A DNA stretch of 64,000 nucleotides, from the NCBI GenBank assembly GCA_944470555.2, contig OX104130.1, forward strand, positions 76,327,160-76,391,159, read 5' to 3'. The notes beneath the pieces were generated by a model. That model did not search any database. It had not been told where the DNA came from and was given only the letters and a program-made list of their open reading frames with translations. This document shows, in pieces, positions 23,301 to 37,900 of the stretch. How positions within the stretch are numbered: the first letter of the stretch is position 1; each line of letters opens with the position of its first letter. Made by a program: the position numbers and the translations under genes. Origin of the DNA: Heterobilharzia americana. Taxonomy: Eukaryota > Platyhelminthes > Trematoda > Strigeidida > Schistosomatidae.

Positions 23301-25933
23301 AAGATATATAGGCTTCTTACCAATATTGTCTTTCTTCATCTTCTCTCAAGGTTTCAACATGTTTATTTATGAAGTTTAGCGGATAACCATTTTGTTGCAG
23401 TGTTATCTTCAGCTTATTCATTTCTTCTTCAATACAGTCATCAGAACAAATGTTTCTTATTCTGTAACTCAAGTATTTGACCTGGTTTATTTTATACTGA
23501 ATCGGTATGAAGCTGTGAAAGTGAATACACTGACCAGTCCATGTGTTCTTTCGAAAAATATTCCTTTTAATATACCCATCCATATTCCTGGTGAGGAGGA
23601 CATCTAGAGAAAAAATACTATTCTCTTGTTCTTCATTGCAGGTGAACTTCATACCTGGGTGAAAATTACTGAAGGTATTCAAGAGATCATCTTTATTGTA
23701 GGCATTATTACAAATGATGAACATATAATCTATAAACCGGTAATAATAGTCTAATTTATCCAGTGTGTCCCTAAGTGCACTGTTCTCAAGTTTGGTCAAA
23801 AAGATGTCCGCTAGCATAGGACTCAGAGGAAAGCCCATTGCAACCCTATCTACTTGTCGACATAATTCGTTGTTAAACCTAAAGTGAACATTCATGGTGC
23901 ACTTTGGCAGCAATTCCTTAACTGTTTCAGGTGGGATTTCTACTTCTGTCTGTCGTTCTTTTAATTCATTGCAAATGTAGTCAACTGTTTCTGTAAGCGG
24001 AAGATTGGTAAATAATGACGTTATATCCAAAGATATCATCCTCTTGTCTCTGATATTCATATTTTCGACATGTTCTACAAAGCTGAATACATCTTGTACA
24101 TTGAATCTCACCAATTCGCGATGTAGAGGCTAGCTTGTCACCACAAGAGTAAAACACTTGAGCACTGCGATAGAATGTAATTCTATTTGAGCTGATTCAT
24201 TAGATCTGTCACGCAATAGAAGAGTATTGTTTGCTCAACTACGCTTCGGACACAATTTATTGTCCGTAGTCATATCAAGGTAACTACACAACTTTAAGAT
24301 ATGCTTTGTATAGTCCTAATTTCTTCTCCCCCTATGTCATATAGGCAGTAGGTTTTTGTATAATCTGCAACCAGGTGCTGAGTCATTCCTGCTGTATGTG
24401 TTCGGTATTGATTCGATAAACAAAGATCCACTTATCAATCTCTCCTTCCACTCTGCTATGTTAGTTTTAAGCATTTTCACCCTGTTTGATCCTACTGTGT
24501 GGTTGTGTGTAATCGCATGCATAGCTGTGACCGAGCTCTTTTCTAAATTCTTTATCTACCAATATCACCTAGCTGGGTTTTGTACTTCGCAAAATCATCC
24601 GTGCTTCTAAGACCAGCACCACAGATTTTGTGCATGTGAATCTCGTCGACTGCGATATTTATTAAGTCAACTTGACAGTACATTGGTTGATATCAAACGG
24701 AGGCGACAGGCGGCCCGTAGTTGTACACGACGCACAAAACATCCCTGGTTCTCATGAGCCAGCAGCACAAACCCAGCACCAATTAAGCACACCATGAACA
24801 GCTTCTTCACATTGATGCCATGGCACGTAACTAATGCAACAGATCATTGAGTCATAGTTACTTTCAACAAATACAATAATTTGTCTACAGTCTATGTCAC
24901 GCATGCGTGCTAAAAGGAATAGTAAGAGGAGTGAAGAAGTCATATAAAAACTCAACTGTCTGAAAGATATTGAGAATCATCGGCTTCCTTAGTAGTGTCT
25001 GTGAGGCAGACTATTTGAAGGCTAGCGCTGGAATCCAGGTCGGGCATTTTGCCCTATTTGGGAATCGTCAACTGGATATACCTACGCCCCAGTGAGTGAA
25101 ACTTGAGTCCAGTACCCATCGTTTCAAACGCCAAATCGTTGTCCACTAGGCCACCGGGGCACGAGAGTCCCCACTTGTGTGAGATGGATCATTTGTTGTT
25201 AACTGATATTTGTGATCTCCCCGCTGACTGTTCGGAGAGTTGGGTGGTGCAAATCATGGGCACTTAAACACACACACACTCCAAGGCGGATTAGCTCGTC
25301 CTAAGTTTTTCTGTCGATAATGGTATGATGCTACACCTTTTTACTTTGCACATAGACTTACTTCCTAATTATCTTTTCGTTATTTATCACTATTTTTACT
25401 CCGATGGTATCCCTGTCGTCGATTCCCTTCCGTTATGTTGGTTATCAGATGTAGAAAAAATTGGAGAGATATTCTACTGTATTAAGCTCTAAGTTATTTT
25501 CATCCATTTTTTTGACCTAATAAATAGCGAATTTAACAGAGGTATACATAACAATCAACCCAGAGGGCAACCATTGCTAACTATTCGCAATTATTGTATG
25601 CAAAGATCTATCTATGAAGTTGAGATATTGGTCACTGAGTTAGATACGTCATCAGTGAAGTTGATGATACTTTCCATTGACAAATGCGTGTTTTGCAATC
25701 TATGTACTCACTTTGTAGACAGCTATACATCATTGTTTTACTTAATTCTGTACAGTGAATGTAAAACTCGAAACTTTAATACCAAGTATTTTACATTTCA
25801 GAGGAGAAGCATATATCCCCATACGAAATCAAGTACATGTTTGCTTTATTGGTCAAAAATAAAGATAGAAAGATATTGCTCCAATTCCTATTAGCTGCCT
25901 AAAAAATTTGCAATTAAAAATCATTCCACTGAA

Positions 25934-25980
<47 letters not shown>

Positions 25981-28900
25981 GTTACCCCTTGGGTTCCTAA
26001 TGAAACATAGGGATTCAGTAGCACATCTCCAGTGCACTCCGTTCTCTAAAATTTTTTGAACCTAGCTCCATGACAGCCCACAATCACTCATTTCTTCCTC
26101 ATACCATCTCATCCATGTCACCCTCACCTCAGACTCCCAACTCGTCGCTTTCCTTCTGGCTTCCACTCGAGCGCCTGGCCTGAAGCGTGATGTCCTCAGT
26201 CGGCCTTCTCAGCGTATGCCCAATCCATCTCCACTTCCTTCCAGTGCATATTTGCTGAGTGATAGGTTCTTGATTGGTTCCTCGCCAAGCCAGAGTTCCT
26301 TGTTGTTTATTCATATTATTCTGGCCAACTGATCTTCAGTAACGAGTGAGCGTAGGTGGCAGCTGTTGACGAATATCTGTAGTTTGTTGGAAATCCTTTT
26401 CGTAACACGCCAAGTCTCTCAGCCATCACGTAGAAGCACTGACTTGAAGTTGGTGTGGAAAATCTGGATGTTGTTCACGCTTTATGCTGAGTGCAGTAGA
26501 TCTCCACACTGGTCTCAGACTAATGAAAGCCTGTCTTGTTTTTCCGATCCCGGCTTTGATGTCCTCGTCTGTGCCTGTGCCACCCGTAGTTGAAACAGTG
26601 CTGCCAAGATAGGTGAAAGAGACTACTTCCTTTAAGTTCCTCCCATCGATGGTGATTAGAGCTTGTTGTTGTTGCTGGTGGTGGTGTTGGTTGGGTATCT
26701 TCATCACCTCTTCTCTACATTCACCTAAAGGAGGTCTCGTCTTCCTTCGCTGCCTCTTCTGCCAACTTGTTGGTTTTCGCCTGTAGATCTTCAAGTTTGT
26801 GCAACAAGACGTTAGACATAAGTCATCCGCGAAATCCAAATCTTCTAGGTTCTTTTCCGCGGTCCAACATATCCCCCTCTTCTCGCTTCTCACTGTTTGT
26901 TGCATGATCCATTCGACTACAATCAGGAATATCATAGGTGATAGTAGACAGCCTTATTTTACTCCTGTCTTCACTTCAAAAGCATCACTGAGGTTCCCAT
27001 CCACTGAAATTTAGCTTGTCATAATACCCAATAACTCAAAGGCTATTGGTTTAAATCCCACTGAAACCTAGCTGATTCTTTTAGCTGAAATCACTACCGG
27101 TCCCCTTCTTACCCCAGCTATATTAAGATCACTGTGCAAAACTAAGATGAACTCACATAGTTTAGTTTCACCAAGAAACAATCCGATAAATAAGCTTTGA
27201 CTGTCCTGATTTTCTTCCTCACAAATTTCAAATGCTTAGGATCACATATTCGTGCGCGCACACACAGAGAAAAAGTTTGTAAAACTCAGTCCTAATGTGG
27301 TTATTAACCGGATTTCAATTACATACCATAGTTATGTATTCAATCCGCTATATTTGGCTAGCCTACTTCAGACAGACTGGTTTACTTGTTATACAATGCC
27401 TTGATTAGAATACAAAGATATATACAAAAATATGTAGGTCAAGAAGAAGCAATAATAAAGTGCTTTGTTGGTGACATTCTTATACTTGTGTGTGTTTGTG
27501 TGTGCGTGTGTGTAAGACGATGATAATCCGTGTTGCAAAGGTATTTCAGAATCGAAATAAACAACAATGCTTAAGTATTCTATTGATAATAAAGAGATGA
27601 CACTTTTAGTGTATAGTGTGTTTGTTTGCATGAGTCAATCGTCTCTTCTTTCTCTGTAGGCTAATAGTCTCGTTTTTCATCTATGTAACAGGCTAAGTAG
27701 CTAAATTGTGTTCAGTTTTATTCTTTTCTTCTTTGAACACAAAACAAAGAGAAAAGTAGAAAAATGAGCTTCGTGCTTCGTGTGCACTAACTGGATCTCT
27801 GCTCACATTAGTCTCTGTGAAGACATCGTACCAATAGTGGACTCAGAAGACTTCGACTGCAATTTATCGATATATCGGTTAATAGACGGTTAGTCGGAGT
27901 AGAGTTCTGCTTCAAAAGTAGTAAAATTTCGTATGCATTACCTTTCTATACATTCCTTTTTTGTTTAAATTACAGCCTAGAAACATATCATGGTTGTTTG
28001 AATTATCTGTAGATAACAAGGCGGAATTCGAGGTGATCTACTCGCTAGTCTCATTGTTCCAATCATACCATCGAAAAACAGCTGATTGTTAGATCTAAGT
28101 TCTAAACACTTTATATGTAAAGCGATGCTAGATCTACTTATGGTTTGTCTTCATGCAACCAACCTGTTCAAAATTCACAACAAACTGTAATCTCACGTCA
28201 TTTTCTGAATCTCCTAGTCGAAATCTATGAATTCATGAGGTAAAACACTCAACATATGCTAAGCAATCATGAAATATTTAAAGGTATCTTTATCCCTCCG
28301 CCTATGACACCTTCCGCCAATGTATAATATACTTTTATTGATTTTTATAATCAATATAAGAGCATACTCTAACTATCAGACGTGCTCTTTCTTATCTATT
28401 CAACCATCACATAATCATTATGAAGGCTGAAATTTGACCTTGATGACCAAAACATTTAAACGGTTCAATACTCAATAGTGAATATTTATTTTTAGACAGT
28501 TAGAATCGAATATTTTTTTTCTTCTCTTAAACAATCACAATTTCAACTGGTTTCCTCCTTCAATCAATCTGTATCATTTAACTTTTTGCCAGTAGATGGA
28601 TAAAGTTTTGTTTGACCTTGCCTAGTAGACTGACCCGTATATTTTTAACTAGAGATTTAATTTCTCAATAATAAATTCTATTTCATCGCTTTTAACTTTT
28701 GTTCCAGTACTTTGCATTTTTGTTTTCTTTTCCGTCAAACTATTCTACAATGTGTATGGTCCTCTTCTGCTAGTCTTAAAACATAAATCCTAACTAAATT
28801 TCGTCAACTGCCTGACACATAAGGATCAACGAGACCCAACTAATGATCTAAATTCATTCTCACTTGAATTATTTTGTCACTCTAGCTAGTTATTGGGTCT

Positions 28901-31900
28901 TTCAGTCAGGTAACAAGCTGTTAACATAGAGACCTTTGACTATCGTCCTGAGTCGATCAAGGTTTTCGTAATCCAGTTGTCATCCCTGTAAAATACATTT
29001 TCACTAACCACAGTACTAAATCATCTACAACTAAAAGAGATGCAATGAATTCTGACCACTGAGTCACTCGTTTTGACAACATCCTGAATGATCCATTAAA
29101 TTGTAAACTACGGGTGTGACCATTCTGAAAATATCAAATATTGACTGAGACAACAAGCCATCAGGAGACTATACAGTAGACATTAAAAACATGGTACAAC
29201 TTGTAAATGATTAGTGAGAATAGTAACTGCCTTGGGGAACTGGCATATTGCTAAGATGTTGGCCAAAGAAACCATTGCTCTCAAGTTAGACTGGAGATAG
29301 GACTGAGCATTTGTGCATATAGATAGTCAAAAATTCGGCTTGAAATGACTGAGCACCGAAACAGAGTGACTGATTATTGTGTAAAGTGATAACTATTTAA
29401 GTAACCTATCGGTGTGCTAAGGTGCTTACTGTCTTCAGGTAGTTGATGAGAATCTTTGTAGTTGACTTTTTCATACTTTCTAGTGTTTCTTGTCAAAGTG
29501 TATCTACAGTCGTATCAATGCTGTTACTGTCTCCAAGATTTAGAGATTCATGACTCAAATTTCGATAGCAGAACTTTTGAGAGGAATATCATCAATGAAA
29601 TTCTAAACTATCTCAAACAATAAGGCTCTGTTTGTTGAAAAGAGAAACTGACAGGTAGTTATTTAGTTGTATCTCTGATACGAGTACTTACAGTCGACTT
29701 CCAAAATAGCCGGATGAAAGGTTTACCACTGGAGTATACCGTCCAATGAGACGAAAGTAGGCTAGAAAGTAATTGTTTCAGTATTAATCAACGGATATAT
29801 CGAATGTCCTGTTCTGGAATTCCCCTCAGAGGGATCGTATGCTGTTGATTGGTTGACTGATGGCCAATCATATCCTATGATATGTTATTTTTTTTATCAA
29901 TCCTTGATTAAACTCAGTTATTTTCAATTTACCCAGCTGTGGCAGAAATTCTCTTAAGCTAATAAGTACAATCACTCATTAGAATGAACTATTTGCAAAT
30001 GATTTACAAATCACACGATTCACATTAACATTACCACAGATGAGTAGGTATAAACTGCCGGACTGTATTGTTAACAAGGTTTCCGCTGGAAATCACTCAG
30101 TAGAGATCACAAGTGTGATCTCAAGTCAGCTAGCCAGATTTAGATGGTCTGAACTAATTTGGAAATATCATACATTTAGTTCCCTTGACAAATTTGAACA
30201 AAGCAAGAGCACTAAATTAGTTCAGTTTTGAGGTTTGTGGGGATTTATGGTTTTCAGGTTGGTACTCACCATAGACCGACAACAGTCGCAGAAACATTGT
30301 AGATATGGGAGCATTGGACAGCTGTTTCCTTATCAGTGCAAACCCACGACCCCGCACCGCCAGGGGTAGAATCTAGGACCTTCAGGTTAAAGATATAGAC
30401 CATTGGATTCCAACCCAGTGGCTTGATAACAACGTTTTGCCCGTCTGAAGCTGATGAAAGGCCATGAAATAAAATAAACTCATTTTATTCTGCAAATGTC
30501 TTTGTTCTTGCATTGAACAGATTTGGCCACTGAATTTGTCTATGTACATTCCCGATGAGCTCCGGCCGTCCGGTATTTACATTACGATGACCTGGCTGGC
30601 GAAATACTACAGATCAGCCTGATTAGTTGCTTACTACTCAAGTTGTTAATCTTAGGAACAGTCAACCTTTCATCAGATCTTCATGAACTAATTTCCTTCA
30701 CTGAAACTGAAATCCTTCACTTCTAGTATATAGCAAGAGTACCGAAGAAATTTTAATCGCAAGTCTTCTTATCAACAGAATCGATTGGATATTTACGCCA
30801 AGAAATCTGGTAAAATACAGATATTTCGCAAACTCTGAATCAAAATATAATACTGAAAAAAAATATAAGTAGTTAGAAATCATTCATGCTAATCTGAAGA
30901 TTTCGCTAGCCAGATCACAGTGATCTAACCACAATGATGCATCCTCTAGGTGGTGAGTGATTTACCACTTTTCATTTTGTGTTTGTCCGCTTTCGATTTT
31001 ATTTTTTTCTTCGCTGAAGTAGCTCGAATTAAACTTTCGTGTGAAATGTTGGAATTATATTTCATTTCAAATAGGCTTCTATAGTATTCGGTCAAATCTT
31101 GATTATAGTTTAGTAAATTTCTCCTTACATGTTGCATGGTACACTAAGTTACTTTGTCTATCTGAAATCAGTATCATTTTCATGTAGTCAATCAATCTGA
31201 ATAATGAATAAGAATAAAAAAATTAAAGTAATTCGCATTCTTATTAATTTATGCTGTCAAAATTCTTTAGCATGTATTGAAATACTTATCAGACAAAAAT
31301 ACTTATACAATGAATAATTAAACTTGAAAACTTATTTTCATTTATATCTTCGAAAAAAGATGAAGTCTACATTTGAAGATCACTTTCATTTCTTGTCATT
31401 TTGTGTAAACTTTCTTTCTTATTGAAATAGAAATGAATCTAAGATGATGATTCATGATTTCTCGCTAATAAACACCATATATTAATCATACTGGAACGTA
31501 TCAGTACCCGTTGTTGATTGATTTGGATAGAATTGGTTAGTCATCGTTGACATATGCGCTGCTGTACGGATGCCTTGATATAGTAGGTATTTTTTCTATG
31601 ATATTAGGAAGAAATAGTGGCTAGTATTAGAATCCATTAAGCTTGTTTCGTCCTATTTTCGACTCATCAACTAGATATGCCTACAGAAAATAATAATAAT
31701 GGCGAGTAAAAAGTCAAAATGTTGAAATATACCTGTTGTACCAGGACTGACTATCTTGACTCAGTCGACCAGTGGGTGTTGCTTTGACATTTGGTGTAAC
31801 AGGTTTTGGACCTGAGTCATAATGAGAACAGCGACCCAAGGGTACAGGTACATGCGACTGGTGAATCCCAAATAAGCAGGGCTACTACTATATCTCTACG

Positions 31901-34900
31901 TATACATGAACTAATGTAGACCACCCATTATTTTGAAAATCGCCTCTTACACATAGTTCTTAGCCCAACCTATGCCGAAAGACACTAATTACAAAATCTA
32001 TGCGTCGGAAAGCTGAATTAATGAGTGTATTGAATTTTGGGGTTTGTGGGGATTTAGAGATATTTCTTCTCCAGCTTGGTATTCATCAAGGACTGACATC
32101 AGTCGGAGGAACATTGGAAACCTGGGTACACTGGAAAACTATTTCGTCCCACTAGTATGGGACTCTCTAGCTGTGCTCACCCATGACTCTGTTAGGGATC
32201 GAACTCGTGACCTTCAGGTTCCATGGCCAGCAGGTTATCATTGAGCCACTGGGTGGGAAGCCAGTGGTCCATATTTCTTAATTCCGTCAGTTCACGGCAT
32301 ATTGCGACCGTTACCTAATTTCATCGTTGAGTATTTGTCCTCATGGCCACCAGGGTGAGCACTGCTGAAGAGTCCCATACTAGGAAGAAATAGTTGTCCA
32401 GTGCTCCAAGATTTCTAATGTTCCTCTAATTGATATCAATCCATGATGAGTATCAACTTGAGAAAAATAAGGAATGTATGTTTTCGATAAATCCATAAGG
32501 CGTGATTGTTCTCTCCCTTCAACTAAAATGAAAGTAGGTAAAGTAGTAAAGATATAATTAAAATTGATCTATTACAGGAAAAAGTCAATACCTTTCGCTT
32601 ATGTTGTGAGTTTGTTATCATCAAGGAGATTGTATTGGTGTAAGTATTGAGCTGCTTGAAACGTTTCATAATAATTTAAACCACGGCACTGAAGATAACA
32701 GTTATTCGTTTTGAAAATGTGACCTGTGCGTTACGGAACCGATACTGCTTCTATTGAACTAGGATATGCAGCTATTGACTAGGTCCTTAAATAATTAAGT
32801 TACTGGGAGTTACAATAATTCAACAGTTCAACAATAATCCACCTTCTATTCATGATGATTAATCACACCCAATCCAAAAGGAGTGCCGAGCCGGTAACCC
32901 ATAGACCACTGGTTAGACAGAGTCTTGCCATGACCCAAGTATTCATTTCACTTTCAGTTGTCACCCAGTAGTAATAACCACAGCCATATAAATTATTTTC
33001 AACGATGAAAGCGTGGTTCCGATAACAGATAGACGAAGGTGTTTGCTATTCTGTGAATCCTCTTCTATAAACATGTTTTTTTCCATGAAAGCAGATTTGG
33101 ATCAACAGAGATAATAGGATAAAAGCAATAGGTCACGCTGTAGCAATACACACAAACAAAGGTAAGTCCGATGAAGGAATATGAGGTCATAAAACCTAAG
33201 GGGATATGCACAGTGAATAAGAATTGTTCCTCTGAAGCATCTCCATGAGTGCCTGACTCAACAACTGTTAAGGCAGACAGTACTCTATAGAGATGGTAAC
33301 GATATATCTGATGATTTGTAACAAAAAGATTGTTGGAGTTAATCACCGATAGTCTGTGGAACTAAGCCCCCTATCTACTTGTACTTAGCACTCAGATACA
33401 CCCATAAACTCAAGGGAACTAATTAGTCTGTGAGAATTCGAATGCATGAAACTGCTGCTAGTGAGCTGTTTAGGTAGTAGGTGTATACCGCGCCAAATGA
33501 AGGTAAACAAGCGAATTAACTGCCCATCGGTTGTCTAGTTTTGATGCCTGTCAACTAAGATTCGGGTAAAAATCCTTCTGCAGACTAACGCGAACACAAT
33601 ATACCACAATGCTGTGTCGCATAACTTTTTTGTCACACTGAATTCCCTCATCAGCAAATTTTGTTCATCACCTACGTAAGTAGCAGCGATTTCCATCTTA
33701 GTAATCAATACATATAAACAATATAGCTTACTATGGTTAAAAAAGCACCAGCTGAAATACCTCACTATTATATAATTACAGCTGATCTATGAATTTTATC
33801 ATGAGAATGCAAAATCTTGTACTTTTCCAATCAATTTACATTTCATTTGCAAGTTAGGGTGAATCCCCAATAGCACGACCTTGTTTCTTCATGTGACACT
33901 TACAGATTACACTTTTCTATTTTTACGAAATCCGTGTTATGAAGTACTATACTACTCATCAGCTTGGTCTCACATACTGTGAAATAACATTGAACAAATA
34001 TTCTTATGCAAAAGCAGCAATCTTGGCAGTATTAGCTGCAGGTATGATAAACCTTTTCCATTACCACTATCCCCTTCCAGTCTCTCTTTTCTTGTAACGC
34101 ACCCTGGCTGGATACATTGCTAGTCCTTCCTTGATTTCATAGACAGTAGGTAAAACAATTCTCCTAAACTAGCGTTACTTATGCTGAGAATTCCAAATTG
34201 TACCACAAATTGTTTGGAATAAAGTGAATTATTATTATTATTTGTCTGTGGCAGAAGTGTATCTCATGACTGTACTATCTGTGGCTTTTCTGAGATGCAG
34301 ATTTACAAAGTCCCTATTACTCCAAACAAATGCGATATTTAAGACTAACTTATTTCTTCCCACAAACAGCGTTTTGGCTAGCTTGCACACCACGGCCACC
34401 ATCCATTACACAACTCTAGGTTTCTGCAGCTAGTTTGTGCCGTAGCGATGTACTTCAGAGTGCTTTGTAAGCCTAGGGACAGAAACCTGACATGCAGTCG
34501 TGGAGCATTCATTCCAAATAACTGGAAATCCTGTAAATAAAAGGTTGCAGGATATGTCAGGATATGCCATGATATCTGACTGTAGGATAAAGATTTATTT
34601 GTGAAGATTTCTCAGCTGAACTGGAAGTTAATGATGGATCGTGGCTAACAGTGGAATCCAGGATGCTCGTTTCGTCCTATTTGGGACTCGTCAGCTGGAC
34701 GTACCTGCTTCCCGGTGCGGAGTGATATTGTTTCCACCGGAATTCGGACTCCGAAGCGATCGCTCCAAACGCCAGCGCGTTATCCACTGCACCACCTAGC
34801 CACGATAGCCACTTCTTGTGCGATGGGTATAAAGACCGATCAATTCGGTCCAACCAACGACGGTATCATATAAAAACAATTATACTAAACTGGAAGTGTA

Positions 34901-37900
34901 TATACCACAATATACCACGGTAATTTGATTATTTTCTTAAGGTATTTCAGATATATTTTCTTCTAAAAATAAATAAGAGTGACCACTTGTTCTACTGATT
35001 TGTATTTATCCAATTCAGCATCTACAGTGGTAAGCACTTAGCATCTGAATTATCATCTCATGAACTGAATAAGGCTAAAAAGTGCTGGTCATCAGCTTTT
35101 AGTCAAAAAGCTTAACTTTCATGCTGTGACCACAGTGTTGCCGTATCCTGAAAGATTTATTCTCATGAAATTCATTCACTCCACCCTTATATCGGTATAG
35201 AATGAAACCTCAGATTCCTCACTTCGAAACATCAACCAAAAAAACTGATGAGTTAACATCACGTCTTGGAATATGATAAACGTTAGCAGTCTTTCAGACA
35301 GTTTAAACGTTCAGTTTGAAGGTTTGTGGGATTTGTATTGATTGCAGGCTGGTATTCAACATGGACTGACAACGGTTGGAAAAACGCCGAGAAACCGGAG
35401 CACTGAACAGCTGTTTCGTCCTAGTATAGGTTTCCTCGGCAGTGCGCACCCTTGATCCCTCCAGGGTTAAAACCAAGGGCCTTCAGGTCCCGTGACCAGC
35501 ACATTAATGCTGAGTCACTGGCCTGTCTTTCCTGCTACCGTCAGTTCACGGTATAGCGCGACCTCCATCCAATGTCGTCGCTGAGTATTTGTCTTCATGT
35601 TCAACTTGGTTAGTCCCGGGTTTCCAATGTATCTCCAACTGATGTCAGTCCATGATGAATGCCAACCTGAAGTTTAAGCGCTGTTTTCAGAAGCAATAAA
35701 TTTGATTTCTAGGAATATAATGACACCACTTTAAGAAAAGTTTCCTTTGAAGGGATGTGAAACGAAAGTTCAGTTGTGTTAAATACCTTCCTGGAATTGT
35801 AATTCATCTCCTGCCGTTCCATCTCTTTTATATTTCCTTGTCACTTGACTGGTTATCCAAGGTTATTTCTAATCATTGTCATTGACTAGTATCCCTTGAC
35901 TTCCCTTGTGTTCAATAATTTATCGATATCATCCTGTTTTCTTTCCATCCTCTCCCTTACTTCTTTTGAATAATAAATAGATGATATTTTTCTACTTGGC
36001 TTTCTGAGATATGCACATTTTGATCATGCAACTGCACAGAAACGTATCGACAATTTCTGCAGTATACGCTGTTCAGATAAACATGGAATGACAGAATGGT
36101 TTGATTATCCTGAATTGACTGATCCTATTGTTGATGAATATTTTCAATCTGGGTAAGTGTTATTATTGAAATTTAATGATTGGGAAAATTTTGAAGCATT
36201 GGATAAATGATAGAGAAACTGGAATTGTGTTTTGAGCTTGTTGGCACTCATTGGCAAGGTATATCCAAAAACATGAAGAAACTGATGTTCCTGTCGTTTG
36301 ACTCCTGACATTTAACATCAAGATATAGGACATCGCTATTCAGCATCACTTAGCCTAGTGGTTGGTAACATGGCAAATGTGATAGATAACCTTATCAAAG
36401 TAACAGTAAACAGGAATTTACAATATTGAAGCCTAAATATGACAACTTCGTCAAGGTTTTTCTACACCGATATATCTTCATTGTCAAGTAGTTGAAAAAG
36501 AAAGTTAGAAATTACAAATATCAATATAACGTACTCGCAATAAAACCTAACGGTCTTCAGTTCAATCTCCGACTGAATTAAGGGTCTATACTGCCTAGAG
36601 GTCCCATAACAGGACGAAAAAGATATCCAGTGCTTCAAAGTTTTCAAAACTGGTTTCGGTCAGTGATAAACACTGACTTGAAATCAGCCAATCCTCTCAG
36701 ACCTGTAAGTTGAATTACTACATAGTCTCACTGAAAGTGGAGATGGATTGGATATATACTGAGAAGACTATTCAGGGACATCAAGCGTCAGGTAAAGCCG
36801 TCGAGTGGAACTTAGAGAGGAAACGTCGAGTTGGATGTTCGAGGGTGGCATGGAGGAGATCGTGTGAAGAGGAAATAAAAGCTTCTGAGCGGTGGTGGAG
36901 TCAGGTTGAAAAGACTCCAGAGAAGAAAGTAGAATGGAGACGTGCAACTGGAGCCCTATGTTACATCAAGAACCCAAAGAACAAATAATAAATAATAAAA
37001 ACATAGTCTCATTAGTGACATGCTTCAAGTGGTATTTCCTGAAGCTTTAACAAGAAGTCATGATCTATGGGGAAAATATAGGTTCAATGTAAGGACAAGA
37101 ACTGAATGATGAAATCGAATGGTGGTTATACTATGTTGCAAAATGACACAAATAGGAAAATATGAACTATTGGATTCTAAACCAGTGGTTGAGTGATGAG
37201 TTTCTCACCATGAAAGGTCCTGGGTTCGATCCCCAACGGGGTGATGAATTCACATTGACAAGAAGTCTCATAATGGGATGAAACAGCTTTTCAATACTTT
37301 CAGGTTTTAATAGGTTCTCTTAATGATGTCACTTTGTGATGATTACCAAAATGAGACCACTTGATCGTAACAAATCATTAAAATGAATTCATGATCAAGT
37401 GTTTCATTTTTCATGAACTTATTGTTCATCTTCATGTCAATTGAAATTCCTAGAATGCCTTAAATGATTTTCTTCTCCGATTTCAACACTGAAGGATGAG
37501 AAAGGTGTCAATAGGACATTTTGAACGAAGAAATATTTCTCTTCATTTAGCCCTTCACCATCGGAGTGAAGCTAACATCTAAGACTTACCTGAAAGGTGA
37601 CAGTTTTATCAATAAGTAATTTTGAATGGATATTAGAAGGATGATAAGTAATCGTAACAATTAGGGTAATCATTACCAATAATAAAACTATAAAAGTTAT
37701 ACTAGTCAGATCTACAGATTAGCCTGAGTGCTTATTTGTGCAAGTTATCATTTTGACTATCCGAGATAGCCGTAGTTTGGCAGACTAGTACTTATATTGA
37801 GTAATAGGTAATAGGTGAAATGAAAATTTGAACCAACGGGTAATTCGAACCAGCAACCACTGGGTTCCCGGTTCGATGCTGTACCTCATTTCACCTTTAA

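Larger units (their letters stand above)
20323..35980 (+). other. Intron 1 of the CRAL-TRIO gene (15.7 kb)
   Basis: GTAAGT..TAG. Almost half of its recognisable content is mobile DNA (SINE pairs, PLE C, RTE copy 6); those are listed separately. Stretches 22250-22430, 24125-25000, 25170-25925, 27014-29960, 30930-31530, 32470-34640 and 34875-35300 hold no recognised gene; a (TG)n-rich tract lies at about 27486-27515. Confidence 0.75.
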
